Below, in pieces: positions 1-8,669 of a stretch of 64,000 bases of DNA (positions are counted from its first letter, which is position 1; each line of letters opens with the position of its first letter). The DNA lies in contig CAIWTJ010000043.1 of assembly GCA_903915535.1 (NCBI GenBank), positions 85,017 through 149,016 of the forward strand, in the 5' to 3' direction. The notes beneath the pieces were generated by a model that saw only the letters and a program-made list of their open reading frames with translations, ran no database searches and had not been told where the DNA came from. The position numbers and the translations under genes are program-made. Source of the stretch: Enhydrobacter aerosaccus (lineage in GTDB: Bacteria; Pseudomonadota; Alphaproteobacteria; Reyranellales; Reyranellaceae).

Positions 1-1
1 C

Positions 2-1282
2 GGCCGGGTCTGGACCAATAGCGACGTCGGCGCTCCGGTCGATCTCGGCGGCTCGTGGGTGCATGGCGTCGACGGCAATCCGCTCGCGCTCTGGAGCGAG
101 AAGCTCGGCGTCCGGCTGATCAGCTCGGAATCCGACCGGCTGATCATCGACGAGCGTGCTTCGGCCACCACGCGCGCGACTCAGCGCAGCAAGGCGTTCA
201 TGGGCGTCGCGGCTTTCCATACCGCCATGGCGTTTGCGAGCTGGAAGAGCAAGTTCCTGGCAAACGTGCGCGGGCCGCGCTCCGTCTCGGTGAAGGACGC
301 GGTCGAGCCGCTGTTGCGCGCACCGTGGCTGCCCGAGGTCGACCGGCTGGTGATTGCGACCTTCGTCGAGGGCAGCGAGGGCGTGAATGGCTCGGTGTGG
401 GACCAGCTTTCGGCCGAAGAGTGGTTCCCGCAGGAAGGGCTGGACGGCAACTCGCAGCCCCAGGGCGGCTTCGTGCAATTGCTCGACGATGCCAGGCGCG
501 GCCTCGACATCCGCTTCGACACGCCGGTGACGGGGCTGCAGTGGAGCGGCACGGGCGTCGTGGCAACGCTCGGCAATGGCGAGCGAATGGAGGCCGAGCG
601 CGCGGTGGTGACCTTGCCGGTGGGCCTTCTGCGCGGCGGCAGCTTCCGCCTCGATCCGCCGATGCCGCCCGAGCAGCAGAAGGCCCTCGCGCGGCTGGGC
701 TATGGCGCCGGCGTCCTGGCCAAGGTCTATATGCGCTTCCCGCACGTTTTCTGGCCGGAGAAATCCAAGTGGTTCGGCCGTCTGCCCGATGCGCCGGACC
801 GGCGCGGCACCTTCAACACCTTCGTCTCGCACACCGAGGAAACCGGCCTGCCGATCCTGCTGAGTTTCGCCAACGGGCATTCGGCGGTGCGCTACGAGCG
901 CGAGATGAGCGACGAGGAGGTGAAGCAGGCCGCCCTCGCCACGCTGCGCAAGATGTTCGGCCACAACAAGGTGCCGGAGCCCGAGGCCTTCGTCTTCCCG
1001 CGCTGGTTGACCGACCCCTGGACGATGGGTGGCTACACCTACCCTGCCGTCGGCAGTCCGCCCGAGGACCATATCGACCACGCGCGGCCCCTCCGCGATC
1101 GCGTGTTCTTCGCCGGCGAGGCGACCGAGCCGGTCGAATACGGCACGGTGCATGCGGCCCTGTGGTCGGCCGAGCAGTCGGCTGAAGCGTTATACTCCGC
1201 GGCGACCGGGACGAAGCCCGGTCTCGATCGCCGTCCCTGGGCGGGCGCGCGCCGTGGCGCCGGCCGGCACAATGAGGGATAA
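2..1282 (+). CDS. Flavin monoamine oxidase family protein, 5' end outside window
   Basis: The FAD-dependent amine oxidase family oxidises amines with oxygen as acceptor; the substrate here cannot be told. The reading frame is open from the first bases, and the segment before the first GTG (position 59) already reads as the family's conserved GRVWT...DLGGSWVHG stretch, so the true start and the dinucleotide-binding GxGxxG lie upstream of the window. The C-terminal FAD signature is clear (FFAGEATEPVEYGTVHAALW, near 1107-1166). About 426 residues are visible, close to a full enzyme without its N-terminal FAD loop. No signal peptide can be judged. The last 30 residues are basic and low in complexity. 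A HIG1 gene follows after 6 bases, so the two are probably cotranscribed. Confidence 0.85.
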   Translation, partial: GRVWTNSDVGAPVDLGGSWVHGVDGNPLALWSEKLGVRLISSESDRLIIDERASATTRATQRSKAFMGVAAFHTAMAFASWKSKFLANVRGPRSVSVKDAVEPLLRAPWLPEVDRLVIATFVEGSEGVNGSVWDQLSAEEWFPQEGLDGNSQPQGGFVQLLDDARRGLDIRFDTPVTGLQWSGTGVVATLGNGERMEAERAVVTLPVGLLRGGSFRLDPPMPPEQQKALARLGYGAGVLAKVYMRFPHVFWPEKSKWFGRLPDAPDRRGTFNTFVSHTEETGLPILLSFANGHSAVRYEREMSDEEVKQAALATLRKMFGHNKVPEPEAFVFPRWLTDPWTMGGYTYPAVGSPPEDHIDHARPLRDRVFFAGEATEPVEYGTVHAALWSAEQSAEALYSAATGTKPGLDRRPWAGARRGAGRHNEG

Positions 1283-1288
1283 GAGACC

Positions 1289-1507
1289 ATGAAGCTCGCC
1301 AGTGTTCTTTTCGTCCTCGTCATCGCCTCGGCCCTCGCCACTCTGGGCGTGCTGATCGCCGGCCTCGTCACCATGGCGCGGGGCTCGGCCAATCGGCCCG
1401 AACTCGCCAAGACCAGCAACAAGCTGATGTGGTGGCGCGTGCGCCTGCAGATGCTGACGCTCGCCTTCCTGTTGCTCTGGGCCCTCGCGAGCGGCCGGCT
1501 GTGGTAA
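1289..1507 (+). CDS. HIG1 domain-containing twin-transmembrane protein
   Basis: This 72-residue inner-membrane protein has the layout of the hypoxia-induced-gene-1 (HIG1) domain. A first transmembrane helix spans about residues 5-28, a polar linker contains the conserved SNKLMWWRVRLQ, and a second helix spans about 52-68. Mitochondrial relatives stabilise cytochrome c oxidase and respiratory supercomplexes; a similar role in an alphaproteobacterium is an inference from the family. The ATG lies 6 bases after the amine oxidase stop, and the stop codon overlaps the GTG start of the adenosyltransferase gene, so translational coupling is likely. Length and topology match bacterial HIG1 proteins. 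Confidence 0.85.
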   Translation: MKLASVLFVLVIASALATLGVLIAGLVTMARGSANRPELAKTSNKLMWWRVRLQMLTLAFLLLWALASGRLW

Positions 1508-2094
1508 AGCTGACGCGCATCTATACGAAGGGCGGCGACAAAGGCCTGACCTCGCTCGGCCGCGGCGGCCGCGTGCCCAAGCACGACCTGCGCGTCGAGG
1601 CCTACGGTACGGTCGACGAAGCCAACTCCACCATCGGCATGGCGCGCGCCGTGATCGCGCGCACCGTCAAGAAGGACCGGCGGCGCCACGACGTCGAGGC
1701 GATGCTGGCGCGAATCCAGAACGACCTGTTCGACCTCGGCGCCGATCTCTGCACCCTGTTCGCCAAGGACAAGACGGACCGGCCGGCGCTGCGCATCGTG
1801 CCGTCGCAGACCGAGCGGCTGGAGCGCGAGATCGATGCGATGAACGCCGAGCTGGCGCCGCTCACCTCCTTCATCCTGCCGGGCGGCAGCGAAGCCGCCG
1901 CGCACCTTCACCTCGCGCGCACCGTCGCCCGCCGCGCCGAACGCCGCATGACGCAGCTTGCTGCCAAGCAGGCGGTCAATCCGGAAGCGATCAAGTACAT
2001 CAACCGCCTGTCCGACCACCTCTTTGTGCTAGGCCGCCGGCTGAACGAGAACGGCGCCGCAGACGTTCTCTGGGTGCCAGGCGGCGCGCGGTAA
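1501..2094 (+). CDS. pduO: PduO-type cob(I)yrinic acid a,c-diamide adenosyltransferase
   Basis: It transfers the 5'-deoxyadenosyl group of ATP to cob(I)alamin or its precursor, making the coenzyme B12 used by mutases and class II ribonucleotide reductase. The 197-residue cytosolic protein shows the N-terminal ATP site (YTKGGDKGLTSL at residues 8-19), the VDEANS helix, the central FILPGG turn with the HLARTVARRAERR helix, and a C-terminal YINRLSDHLFVLGR. I chose GTG 1501, which overlaps the stop of the HIG1 gene, because homology begins there; an upstream in-frame GTG at 1429 would only add an out-of-frame translation of the HIG1 gene. An AdoCbl-dependent reductase lies about 18 kb downstream in the same window. 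Confidence 0.93.
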   Translation: MVKLTRIYTKGGDKGLTSLGRGGRVPKHDLRVEAYGTVDEANSTIGMARAVIARTVKKDRRRHDVEAMLARIQNDLFDLGADLCTLFAKDKTDRPALRIVPSQTERLEREIDAMNAELAPLTSFILPGGSEAAAHLHLARTVARRAERRMTQLAAKQAVNPEAIKYINRLSDHLFVLGRRLNENGAADVLWVPGGAR

Positions 2095-2101
2095 AATTGT
2101 G

Positions 2102-2205
2102 TCGTCCTGAGCCGAAGGCGAAGGACCTTATCGAACGATCAGACGCCAAATTCGCCGTGAGACTATGGGGCTGGCGTGAGGTCCTTCGCCTTCGGCTCAG
2201 GACGA
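2102..2205. repeat. Long inverted repeat of the TCcTGAGc...gaAGGA family
   Basis: Two 27-base arms (2102-2128 and 2179-2205) are exact reverse complements separated by 50 bases. The arms read tcgtcctgagccgaaggcg and on toward aaggacct. They share the core tcctgagc...gaagga with the near-perfect palindrome at 33121-33166 and the decayed copy near 17762-17858. It sits just after the adenosyltransferase stop, where such intergenic palindromes often act as transcription end structures. No T-run follows, so it is not a standard intrinsic terminator. Confidence 0.8.
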
Positions 2206-2213
2206 TAAGCCGC

Positions 2214-2244
2214 TTGACAAAAATTGCGGATTGCGCAATATACT
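2214..2244 (+). promoter_or_regulatory. Sigma70-like promoter with palindromic centre
   Basis: A consensus TTGACA (2214-2219) is followed by AATATA (2237-2242, spacer 17) or TATACT (2239-2244, spacer 19). Between them lies the perfect palindrome attgcgcaat (2230-2239), preceded by a partial direct repeat of attgcg, so a repressor could sit over the spacer and -10. It points toward the small gene at 2404, with a leader of about 150 bases. This is a sequence-only prediction. Confidence 0.5.
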
Positions 2245-2295
2245 TGTGGCTCTATTCATCGTCCAAAGGCGCACAGGCCAGTTGGCGCACTTAGC

Positions 2296-2327
2296 GCTAC
2301 CCCGCTACCCCGCTACCCCGCTACCCC
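2296..2327. repeat. Four perfect tandem copies of an 8-base unit
   Basis: The unit gctacccc is repeated four times without mismatch (2296, 2304, 2312, 2320). It lies in the leader between the predicted promoter at 2214 and the ORF at 2404. A short hairpin, ccgtta-ttt-taacgg, follows at 2344-2358. Apart from these and the inverted repeat at 2102-2205, I see no gene in the 309-base spacer 2095-2403. Confidence 0.85.
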
Positions 2328-2403
2328 CGTGTCCGCGTGGTTCCCGTTATTTTAACGGAAGCGAATTGGGGCAACGTCGAGCGGGCAACGCCGTTGTCGT
2401 CTC

Positions 2404-2682
2404 ATGCCTTCGCAGAAATCTCCGCGCATGATGATCCTGGACCGCTTCGCGGCGGGATACATCGACATTGCCAACCTCGCGGTCGAGGAGGCGGGCGAGA
2501 GCGTGCGTGTCACGGGCTCCGTTCCCAGCGAAGAAGAGCGGCAACGTGTGCTGAATTTGCTGGGAGAAGCGCAGGCCGAAGGCATCCGGTCGACCCACGC
2601 GATCGAGGTCCGGCCGGGCGACAAGCCGGCCGACGAAGGCGCGTCGGTCGCGGATATCCGCTATCCCGCGGAGCCCGCTTAG
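2404..2682 (+). CDS. Small hypothetical protein, BON-like
   Basis: I do not recognise this 92-residue protein with certainty. Residues 20-70 resemble the beta-alpha-beta pattern of a BON domain, including VRVTGSVPSEEERQRVL, which echoes the usual 'v.L.G.Vps..er..a' signature of BON proteins. There is no signal peptide or membrane segment. The C-terminus is acidic and Pro/Ala-rich. Codon third positions are GC-rich like those of its neighbours, which supports real coding. The start is uncertain: ATG 2404 lacks a good ribosome binding site, and ATG 2428 or 2431 are alternatives. It stands alone between a repeat-bearing spacer and the ETF operon. Function unknown. Confidence 0.55.
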   Translation: MPSQKSPRMMILDRFAAGYIDIANLAVEEAGESVRVTGSVPSEEERQRVLNLLGEAQAEGIRSTHAIEVRPGDKPADEGASVADIRYPAEPA

Positions 2683-2761
2683 CCGCTCTGGCCGCTTCTA
2701 ACCTGTTGAAAAATAGGGCGAAAAGCTTCCGCGCTGCGATTTTGTGCAGTGCGCCATATGC

Positions 2762-2791
2762 TTGACATGGTTGGCTGAACACCCCTACACG
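2762..2791 (+). promoter_or_regulatory. Predicted promoter of the etfBA-hbd operon
   Basis: A perfect TTGACA (2762-2767) is followed at 17-18 bases by a weak -10 (tacacg, 2786-2791), about 55 bases before the etfB start. The rest of the 162-base gap 2683-2844 holds nothing else I can name. Confidence 0.45.
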
Positions 2792-2844
2792 AAAACCCCT
2801 TCGCCGGGCGGGAGGCTCGGCCGTAACTCACATAGGCGTAACGC

Positions 2845-3594
2845 ATGAAAGTGCTCGTCGCGGTCAAGCGGGTCATCGACTACAACGTCAAGATTCGCGT
2901 CAAGGCCGACAACACGGGTGTCGAGACGGCCAACGTCAAGATGTCCATGAACCCCTTCGATGAGATCGCCGTGGAAGAGGCGATCCGCATGAGAGAGAAG
3001 GGTGCCGCGACAGAAGTCATCGCTTTCTCCGCCGGTCCCGCCCAGTGCCAGGAGACGATCCGCACCGCGCTCGCCATGGGCGCCGACCGCGGCGTCCTCG
3101 TGCAGACCGATGCCGAACTGCAGCCGCTGGCCGTGGCCAAGCTGCTGAAGGCCGTGGTCGACAAGGAACAGCCGGGCCTCGTGATCGTGGGCAAGCAGGC
3201 GATCGACGACGACTCGAATGCAACGGGCCAGATGCTGGCCGCGCTGCTCGGCTGGTCGGTCGGCACCTTCGCCAACAAGATCAACGTCGCCGACGGTTCG
3301 GTCGAGGTGAAGCGCGAGGTCGACGGCGGCCTCGAGAACATCAAGCTCAAGATGCCCGCGGTGATCACCACCGACCTGCGCCTCAACGAGCCGCGCTACG
3401 CGTCGCTGCCCAACATCATGAAGGCCAAGAAGAAGCCGATCGAGACGCTGGCGCCGGATGCGCTGGGCGTGGACGTCGCGCCGCGCCTCAAGACGCTGAA
3501 GGTCGAGGAGCCGCCGCAGCGCAAGGCCGGCATCAAGGTGAAGACCGTGGCCGAGCTGGTCGACAAGCTGAAGAACGAAGCGGGAGTGATCTGA
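2845..3594 (+). CDS. etfB: Electron transfer flavoprotein subunit beta
   Basis: Small subunit of the heterodimeric ETF, which takes electrons from acyl-CoA dehydrogenases in the cytosol and passes them to membrane ETF:quinone oxidoreductase. The 249-residue length is normal. The N-terminus [10 protein letters not shown], the [11 protein letters not shown] motif (about residues 36-46), the AMP-binding region around [10 protein letters not shown]...[14 protein letters not shown] (about residues 78-130) and the C-terminal recognition region are all present. It is first in an operon: the etfA ATG follows 2 bases after the stop, and hbd comes next. Its partners in the window include the isovaleryl-CoA dehydrogenase at 43.1 kb. 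Confidence 0.97.
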   Translation: MKVLVAVKRVIDYNVKIRVKADNTGVETANVKMSMNPFDEIAVEEAIRMREKGAATEVIAFSAGPAQCQETIRTALAMGADRGVLVQTDAELQPLAVAKLLKAVVDKEQPGLVIVGKQAIDDDSNATGQMLAALLGWSVGTFANKINVADGSVEVKREVDGGLENIKLKMPAVITTDLRLNEPRYASLPNIMKAKKKPIETLAPDALGVDVAPRLKTLKVEEPPQRKAGIKVKTVAELVDKLKNEAGVI

Positions 3595-3596
3595 CC

Positions 3597-4532
3597 ATGG
3601 CCATCCTCGTCGTCGCCGCGCATGACGGCAAAACGGTTCGCGCCAACGTCGCCAACGCGGTCGCCGCCGCGGGCCAGATGGGCTCCGACGTCACCGTGCT
3701 GGTGGCCGGCAAGGACTGCGGCGAAGCCGCCAAGTCCGCCGCCGCGATCGCCGGTGTCGGCAAGGTGCTGCAGGCCGAGGACGCGGCCTATGCCAACTGG
3801 CTGGCCGAGGACATCGCGCCGCTGGTCGTGAAGCTCGCGCCCAACTACAGCCACATCGTGATGGCGGCCGACTCCGTCGGGAAGAACATCGCGCCGCGCG
3901 TCGCGGCCCTGCTCGATGTCGGCCAGGTCTCCGAGGCCATCAAGGTCGTGTCGCCGGACACGTTCGTGCGTCCGATCTATGCCGGCAACGCGATGGCCAC
4001 CGTGCAGACGGCCGACAAGATCAAGGTCATCACCATTCGTCCGACCAACTTCAAGGCCGGTGCGGGCGGCGGATCGGCGGCGATCGAGCAGATCGGCGGC
4101 GAGGGCGCCAAGGGGCTTTCGTCCTATGTCGGCGCCGAACTCTCCAAGAGCGAGCGGCCCGAGCTGACCGGCGCCAAGATCGTCGTGTCTGGCGGCCGCG
4201 GCATGGGCAGCGGCGAGAACTTCAAGATCCTCGAGAAGCTTGCCGACACGCTCGGCGCCGGTCTCGGCGCCAGCCGTGCGGCGGTCGACGCGGGCTACGT
4301 GCCGAACGACTACCAGGTCGGCCAGACCGGCAAGGTGGTGGCGCCCGATCTCTACATCGCCATCGGCATCTCCGGCGCGATCCAGCATCTGGCCGGCATG
4401 AAGGACAGCAAGACCATCGTTGCGATCAACAAGGACGAAGAGGCGCCGATCTTCCAGGTCGCCGACTACGGCATCGTGGGCGATCTCTTCCAGATCGTTC
4501 CCGAACTTACTGCCGCCGTAGAGAAGAAGTAA
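3597..4532 (+). CDS. etfA: Electron transfer flavoprotein subunit alpha
   Basis: Large subunit of ETF, carrying the FAD. The 311-residue protein has the N-terminal Rossmann-like domain ([20 protein letters not shown]) and the C-terminal FAD-binding domain. That domain shows [13 protein letters not shown] (about residues 198-210), [20 protein letters not shown] (about 242-261) and [19 protein letters not shown] near the end. I chose ATG 3597, 2 bases after the etfB stop and behind a GGGAG in the end of etfB; the longer open frame upstream is an out-of-frame shadow of etfB. It is cotranscribed with etfB and hbd. Confidence 0.97.
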   Translation: MAILVVAAHDGKTVRANVANAVAAAGQMGSDVTVLVAGKDCGEAAKSAAAIAGVGKVLQAEDAAYANWLAEDIAPLVVKLAPNYSHIVMAADSVGKNIAPRVAALLDVGQVSEAIKVVSPDTFVRPIYAGNAMATVQTADKIKVITIRPTNFKAGAGGGSAAIEQIGGEGAKGLSSYVGAELSKSERPELTGAKIVVSGGRGMGSGENFKILEKLADTLGAGLGASRAAVDAGYVPNDYQVGQTGKVVAPDLYIAIGISGAIQHLAGMKDSKTIVAINKDEEAPIFQVADYGIVGDLFQIVPELTAAVEKK

Positions 4533-4547
4533 GGTTCAGGGGTTTCC

Positions 4548-5423
4548 ATGGTGATCAAGCGGATCGGCGTCATCGGTGCCGGCCAGATGGGCAGCGGCAT
4601 CGCCCATGTCTGTGCCCTCAAGGGCTTCGACATCCGGCTCGTCGACATCGACCAGTCCCGCCTCGATAACGGCATGGACAATATCGGCCGCAACATGGAC
4701 CGCCAGATCGGGCGCGGCATGATCCGGCCCGAGGACAAGGATGCGGGCATCAAGCGCATCACCACCGGCATCGACTACAAGGTGTTCGCCGACTGCGATC
4801 TCGTCGTCGAGGCCGCGACCGAGAACGAGCAGGTCAAGCGCGAGATCTTCAAGAAAGTCTGCGTCGGCCTGCCGCCCAACGTGCTGCTGGCGACCAATAC
4901 GTCGTCGATCTCGGTGACCCGTCTTGCGTCGGTGACCGACCGTCCCGGCAAGTTCATGGGCATGCACTTCATGAACCCGGTGCCGCTGATGGGGCTGGTC
5001 GAGCTGATCCGCGGCATCGCCACGGAAGAGGAGACCTTCCGCACCGTTCGCGAAGTGGTGGTCAAGCTCGAGAAGAAGCCCGTCAACGCCGAGGATTTCC
5101 CGGCCTTCATCGTGAACCGCATCCTGCTGCCGATGATCAACGAGGCCGTCTACGCGCTCTACGAGGGCGTGGGCAACGTCGAGGCAATCGACACCGGCAT
5201 GAAGCTGGGCGCCAACCATCCGATGGGCCCGCTCGAGCTCGCGGACTTCATCGGTCTCGATACGTGCCTGTCGGTGATGCAGGTTCTTCACGAGGGCCTG
5301 GCCGACTCGAAGTACCGCCCGTGTCCGCTGCTTGTGAAATACGTCGAGGCCGGCTGGGTCGGCCGCAAGGTCAAGCGCGGCTTCTACGACTACTCCGGCG
5401 AGCGGCCCGTCCCGACGCGATAA
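4548..5423 (+). CDS. hbd: 3-hydroxybutyryl-CoA dehydrogenase
   Basis: It reversibly oxidises 3-hydroxybutyryl-CoA to acetoacetyl-CoA with NAD(P), in beta-oxidation or polyhydroxybutyrate/ethylmalonyl-CoA metabolism. The 291-residue length is typical of the single-function enzyme. The nucleotide-binding [15 protein letters not shown] is at residues 7-21. The catalytic His lies in [11 protein letters not shown] (about residue 143), and the C-terminal dimerisation domain contains [20 protein letters not shown] and [20 protein letters not shown] 4548 follows etfA by 15 bases. Association with etfBA is common in Alphaproteobacteria. Confidence 0.95.
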   Translation: MVIKRIGVIGAGQMGSGIAHVCALKGFDIRLVDIDQSRLDNGMDNIGRNMDRQIGRGMIRPEDKDAGIKRITTGIDYKVFADCDLVVEAATENEQVKREIFKKVCVGLPPNVLLATNTSSISVTRLASVTDRPGKFMGMHFMNPVPLMGLVELIRGIATEEETFRTVREVVVKLEKKPVNAEDFPAFIVNRILLPMINEAVYALYEGVGNVEAIDTGMKLGANHPMGPLELADFIGLDTCLSVMQVLHEGLADSKYRPCPLLVKYVEAGWVGRKVKRGFYDYSGERPVPTR

Positions 5424-5470
5424 GAGGCGCGTTGACTCCCACGGCCGGTTGATGCGTAAATTCACCGGCA

Positions 5471-6276
5471 ATGATTCACATTCCTCAGGCGGTCGCGCGC
5501 ATTCCCTTGCTTCGGGGCGTGTTGCGGCTTGTCCTGATGGGCTACGCGCGGCTTCTTAAGCGGCGCTTCGTGATCGAGCGGCGCATGGGACTCGACTTGC
5601 TGCTCGACCGCGACAACATCATCGACTGGCACCTCTTCATCACCGGCAGATGGGAACGTCCGCAGTTCACCGAGCTGTTCGGCCTCGCCGCCGAGCAGCT
5701 GCGCCGCCGCAAGGCCGACGCGGTGTTCCTCGATGTCGGCGCGCACTGGGGGCTTTATGCGCTGGCGGCGCACCAGAGCGGCATGTTCAGTCGCATCGTC
5801 GCTTTCGAACCCGACCCGATCAGCTTCGCGCAGCTCCACGCGAACCTGTTCCTGAACGGCGCGCAGAACGCGATCGAAACGCGCGAGCTGGCCGCGACCG
5901 CCGCTTCGCGCTGGAGCCGGGCGACGAGCACAATCGCGGCGCGACACGCGTGATCGATCCCGACAGCGGCCATCCCGCGACCTGCCACGGCGTGACGATC
6001 GACAGCCAGTTCGATTTCGAGGGCAAGCTGGTGGTGATCAAGATCGACGTCGAGAGCCACGAGCCCGAAGTGCTCGAGGGCATGAAGAACATCCTGTCGA
6101 AGAATCGCTGCATTCTGCAGGTCGAGGTCTGGGATCAGCCGTCGGGCGAGACCGAACGGCGCTTCAAGGCGCTGTCGACGATGTTCACCGCGCACGGCAT
6201 CCGCTTCGTGCGCGCCATCGACGCCGATTTCTACTTTGTCTCCGACTTTCCACACGGCCGCGAGGTTCGATCATGA
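5471..6276 (+). pseudogene. FkbM family methyltransferase, split by a frameshift
   Basis: FkbM-type enzymes are SAM-dependent O-methyltransferases, often acting on sugars or polyketides. The N-terminal half is read from ATG 5471 and carries SAM motif I (AVFLDVGAHWGLYAL) and VAFEPDP, but this frame ends at a TGA at 5953. The C-terminal half continues in another frame from about 5890 to 6276 (RFALEPGDEHNRGATRVID, then GVTIDSQF, VVIKIDVESHEPEVLEGM, ILQVEVW). The join falls near 5885-5910 and is explained by loss of one base. Together the halves give a normal 268-residue enzyme, so this is a recent mutation or a sequencing error. The stop overlaps the next start (ATGA). Confidence 0.8.
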
Positions 6277-6722
6277 GAAGGGTTCTTTTTCGCGCATTTG
6301 TCGTTCTGCTCCTGCTGGCGCCGTTCGCGCCGGCCGAAGCGCAATGGGTCTTCGTGGCGCGCAAGGCCGCCCAGCGCATCCATCACATGGCGATCGAGAA
6401 CGAACAGGCGGGCGGCCCGCGGCGCGAGTTCGTGACGGTCATCCTCGAGGCGCCGGCCGATCGCGTCTATGCGACAGTGCTCGACACCGTGCGCGCCAAT
6501 CCCGCGCTTCGCCTGGTGATGAACGACCCGGGCGCGCGCCGTCTGCAGGTGGCCGAGGGCGATCGTATCGGCACCGTCAATGTCGCCGAGCTGAACGACG
6601 GGGTGGCGCAGCTGATGATCGCCGGCACCTCGCCCGCCAACGAGCCGCCGGCCGCCTCGCGCGTGGTCGCGACGGTCAAGCGCATCTGCGAGCAGATGAA
6701 CAAGCAGTGCACGGTCGAATAG
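6273..6722 (+). CDS. Secreted or periplasmic hypothetical protein
   Basis: This is a 149-residue protein of unknown function. A Sec signal peptide is clear: basic MRR, a hydrophobic core of about residues 5-20, and an AEAQ cleavage region near residue 24. The mature part is a small alpha/beta domain with a strand-helix start, VTVILEAPADRVYATVLDTVR. Two cysteines near the C-terminus (KRICEQMNKQCTVE) could form a disulfide in the periplasm. The ATG overlaps the FkbM stop (ATGA), and the M81 gene starts 7 bases after its stop, so it sits in a tight cluster. The pattern of paired 'apolar-polar' strands suggests a START/SRPBCC- or DUF-like fold, but I cannot assign one. Confidence 0.7.
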   Translation: MRRVLFRAFVVLLLLAPFAPAEAQWVFVARKAAQRIHHMAIENEQAGGPRREFVTVILEAPADRVYATVLDTVRANPALRLVMNDPGARRLQVAEGDRIGTVNVAELNDGVAQLMIAGTSPANEPPAASRVVATVKRICEQMNKQCTVE

Positions 6723-6729
6723 GCGAGTC

Positions 6730-8202
6730 ATGGCCCGTCCGATCCGCATCGCCGTTCTTTTCTTCGCCCACGAGACCGTGACGTTCCTGGCGAACGACAC
6801 GACGCTCGCCGACTTCACCTATCCCGGCTCGCCTGCGTCCGGCGAAGCGCTGCTCGCGCACGATCCCAAGGGCTACATGGGCGGCTTCGTGAAGGTGGCG
6901 CGCGAGCATGACGGCGTCGAACTGGTCGGCATCGAATCGCCGCTCTGGCCCAAGACCGGCACCGGCTCGGGCTGGATCACGCAGGAAGCCTACGAGACTT
7001 TTCTCGGCAAGATGATCGCCGAGCTGAAGGCCGGCGGAAAATGGGACGGTGTCTATCTCAGCCTGCACGGCGCCATGGGCGTGCGCGGCGTGCCCAAGCC
7101 CGAGGCCGACATTGCGCGCCGCGTCCGCGAGGTGGTGGGGCGAGGGGCGTTCATCGTCGGCACCTTCGATCCGCACGGCAACGAGGACGAGGAATTCCTG
7201 GCCGCCGCCGACATGGCGTTTTGCGTGAAGTATTTCCCGCACTACGACAGCCGCCTGCAGGGCGAGCGCGCGGCCCGCATGCTGGTGCGCGCGATTCGCG
7301 GCGACTACACGCCGGTGACGGTCACACAGAAGGTGCCGATCATCACGCCGACGGTGCTGCAGTGGACCGGCGCTTCGCCCTGGATGGACATGGTGCAGCG
7401 CGCGATGATCTGGGAAGCGCGCGAGCCCGATGTCTACGTGAACTGCTTCTTCGGTTTCCCCTTCGCCGACGTGCCCGATGTTGGTCTGACCTTCGAGGTG
7501 ATGACCAACGGCAATCCCGCGCTCGCGCGCAAGATCGCCGACGACATGGCGCAATGGGCATGGCGCCGGCGCGAGGCGTTGCTGAACACCGCCAAAGTTC
7601 ATCTCATTCCGGAAGGCGTGACGCTCGCCAAGCAGGCGATCGCCAAGGGCGCGACGCCGGTCGTGCTGGCCGACCACAGCGACCGCTCCGGTTCGGCGAC
7701 CTGGATCCTGCAGGAGGTGATCAGGCAGGACCTGGAGGGCGTGCTGTTCGCCACGATCGCCGACCGCACGGCGATCGAGGCAGTGAAGGCCAAGGGGCTG
7801 AAGGCAGGCGATCCCTTCGACATGGAGGTCGGCGGCCGTGCCGATGAATCGGCGGGTGCGCCGGTCCGGGTGACGGGCAGGATCACCGCGGTGGTGCAGG
7901 CTGCCGGGCTGACCTGGGTCGGCGTCGCCTTCGGGCGCGGCAATGTTCTGCTGCTGAGCGAATACCTCACGCAAATCATGGACCCGGCGGACCTGAAATT
8001 TCCGATCGACTCCTTCAAGGTCTTCGCCATCAAGAGCCGCGTCCATTTCCGCCGTGGCTTCGACGACTCGGGGTTCGCCAAGACGATTTTGCTGGTCGAG
8101 CCGGTCGAGCCGTTTCTCGGTACGGTCCGGCTCGACGGATTGCCGTACAAGAATGTCGACCTGAAGAAATTCTACCCCTACGCTGACGTCCAATTCCCAT
8201 AG
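6730..8202 (+). CDS. M81 family metallopeptidase (MlrC-like)
   Basis: This 490-residue protein belongs to the family of microcystinase C (MlrC), zinc enzymes that open peptide or amide bonds; the natural substrate outside microcystin degraders is unknown. The N-terminal domain shows the metal-binding motifs FAHETVTF (a variant of HETNTF, residues 12-19), YLSLHGAMGV (about 111-120) and GTFDPHGN (about 144-151). The C-terminal MlrC domain includes VVLADHSDRSGSATWILQE (about 312-330), a variant of the family's 'D..DN.GgG' loop with Ser in place of Asn. There is no signal peptide. VOC and FAD-monooxygenase genes follow within 20 bases each, suggesting a catabolic operon. Whether the altered loop changes metal binding is open. 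Confidence 0.88.
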   Translation: MARPIRIAVLFFAHETVTFLANDTTLADFTYPGSPASGEALLAHDPKGYMGGFVKVAREHDGVELVGIESPLWPKTGTGSGWITQEAYETFLGKMIAELKAGGKWDGVYLSLHGAMGVRGVPKPEADIARRVREVVGRGAFIVGTFDPHGNEDEEFLAAADMAFCVKYFPHYDSRLQGERAARMLVRAIRGDYTPVTVTQKVPIITPTVLQWTGASPWMDMVQRAMIWEAREPDVYVNCFFGFPFADVPDVGLTFEVMTNGNPALARKIADDMAQWAWRRREALLNTAKVHLIPEGVTLAKQAIAKGATPVVLADHSDRSGSATWILQEVIRQDLEGVLFATIADRTAIEAVKAKGLKAGDPFDMEVGGRADESAGAPVRVTGRITAVVQAAGLTWVGVAFGRGNVLLLSEYLTQIMDPADLKFPIDSFKVFAIKSRVHFRRGFDDSGFAKTILLVEPVEPFLGTVRLDGLPYKNVDLKKFYPYADVQFP

Positions 8203-8219
8203 AGGAACAGGAGGACGCC

Positions 8220-8657
8220 ATGGCCATCGAGATTATGGAGATCCATCACACGGGCGTACGCATCGACACCGGAGCCGAGAAACTCGATGCGACCAAGGGC
8301 TTCTACAAGGACGTGCTGGGCCTGCCGCACGACACCGGCCGGCCGACCATCCCGGGCATTCCCGGCGCCTGGATCAATGTGGGCGACGTGGGCCAGATCC
8401 ACCTGATCGGCGGCGAGCAGCCGTCGCCGGTGGCCAAGGGGCCGGGCCAGGATCCGACGCGGCCGCACATCGCTTTCGCGGTGAAGGACATCGTGGCGAC
8501 CCGCAAGGAGCTCGACCGCATGGGCATGCAGTACTGGGTGATCGAGGGGCTCACGAGCCCCGACTCGACGCAGGTGTTCATGAACGACCCGTGTGGCAAC
8601 ATGGTCGAGTTGCACCAGTTCGACAAATGCCGCTGCCGCGCGAGCAACCGCGCCTGA
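8220..8657 (+). CDS. VOC family protein (glyoxalase/dioxygenase-like)
   Basis: The 145-residue protein has two beta-alpha-beta-beta-beta modules of the vicinal-oxygen-chelate superfamily. The first starts with MEIHHTGVRI and carries ATKGFYKDVLGLPHD. The second begins around residue 80 with RPHIAFAVKDIVATRKEL and ends in DPCGNMVELHQ. His in HHTG and Glu in VELHQ are at the usual metal-ligand positions. The reaction (isomerase, dioxygenase or lyase) cannot be read from sequence. A strong ribosome binding site (AGGAGG, near 8209-8214) precedes the ATG. It lies between M81 and monooxygenase genes, 17 and 12 bases away. Confidence 0.88.
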   Translation: MAIEIMEIHHTGVRIDTGAEKLDATKGFYKDVLGLPHDTGRPTIPGIPGAWINVGDVGQIHLIGGEQPSPVAKGPGQDPTRPHIAFAVKDIVATRKELDRMGMQYWVIEGLTSPDSTQVFMNDPCGNMVELHQFDKCRCRASNRA

Positions 8658-8669
8658 GGATTTGAGGCC

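Noticed and set aside
2231..2431. 66-codon plus-strand frame over the tandem repeats
   Set aside because: It runs through the promoter -10 and the 8-base repeats, has an unlikely composition and overlaps the better-supported 92-codon gene.
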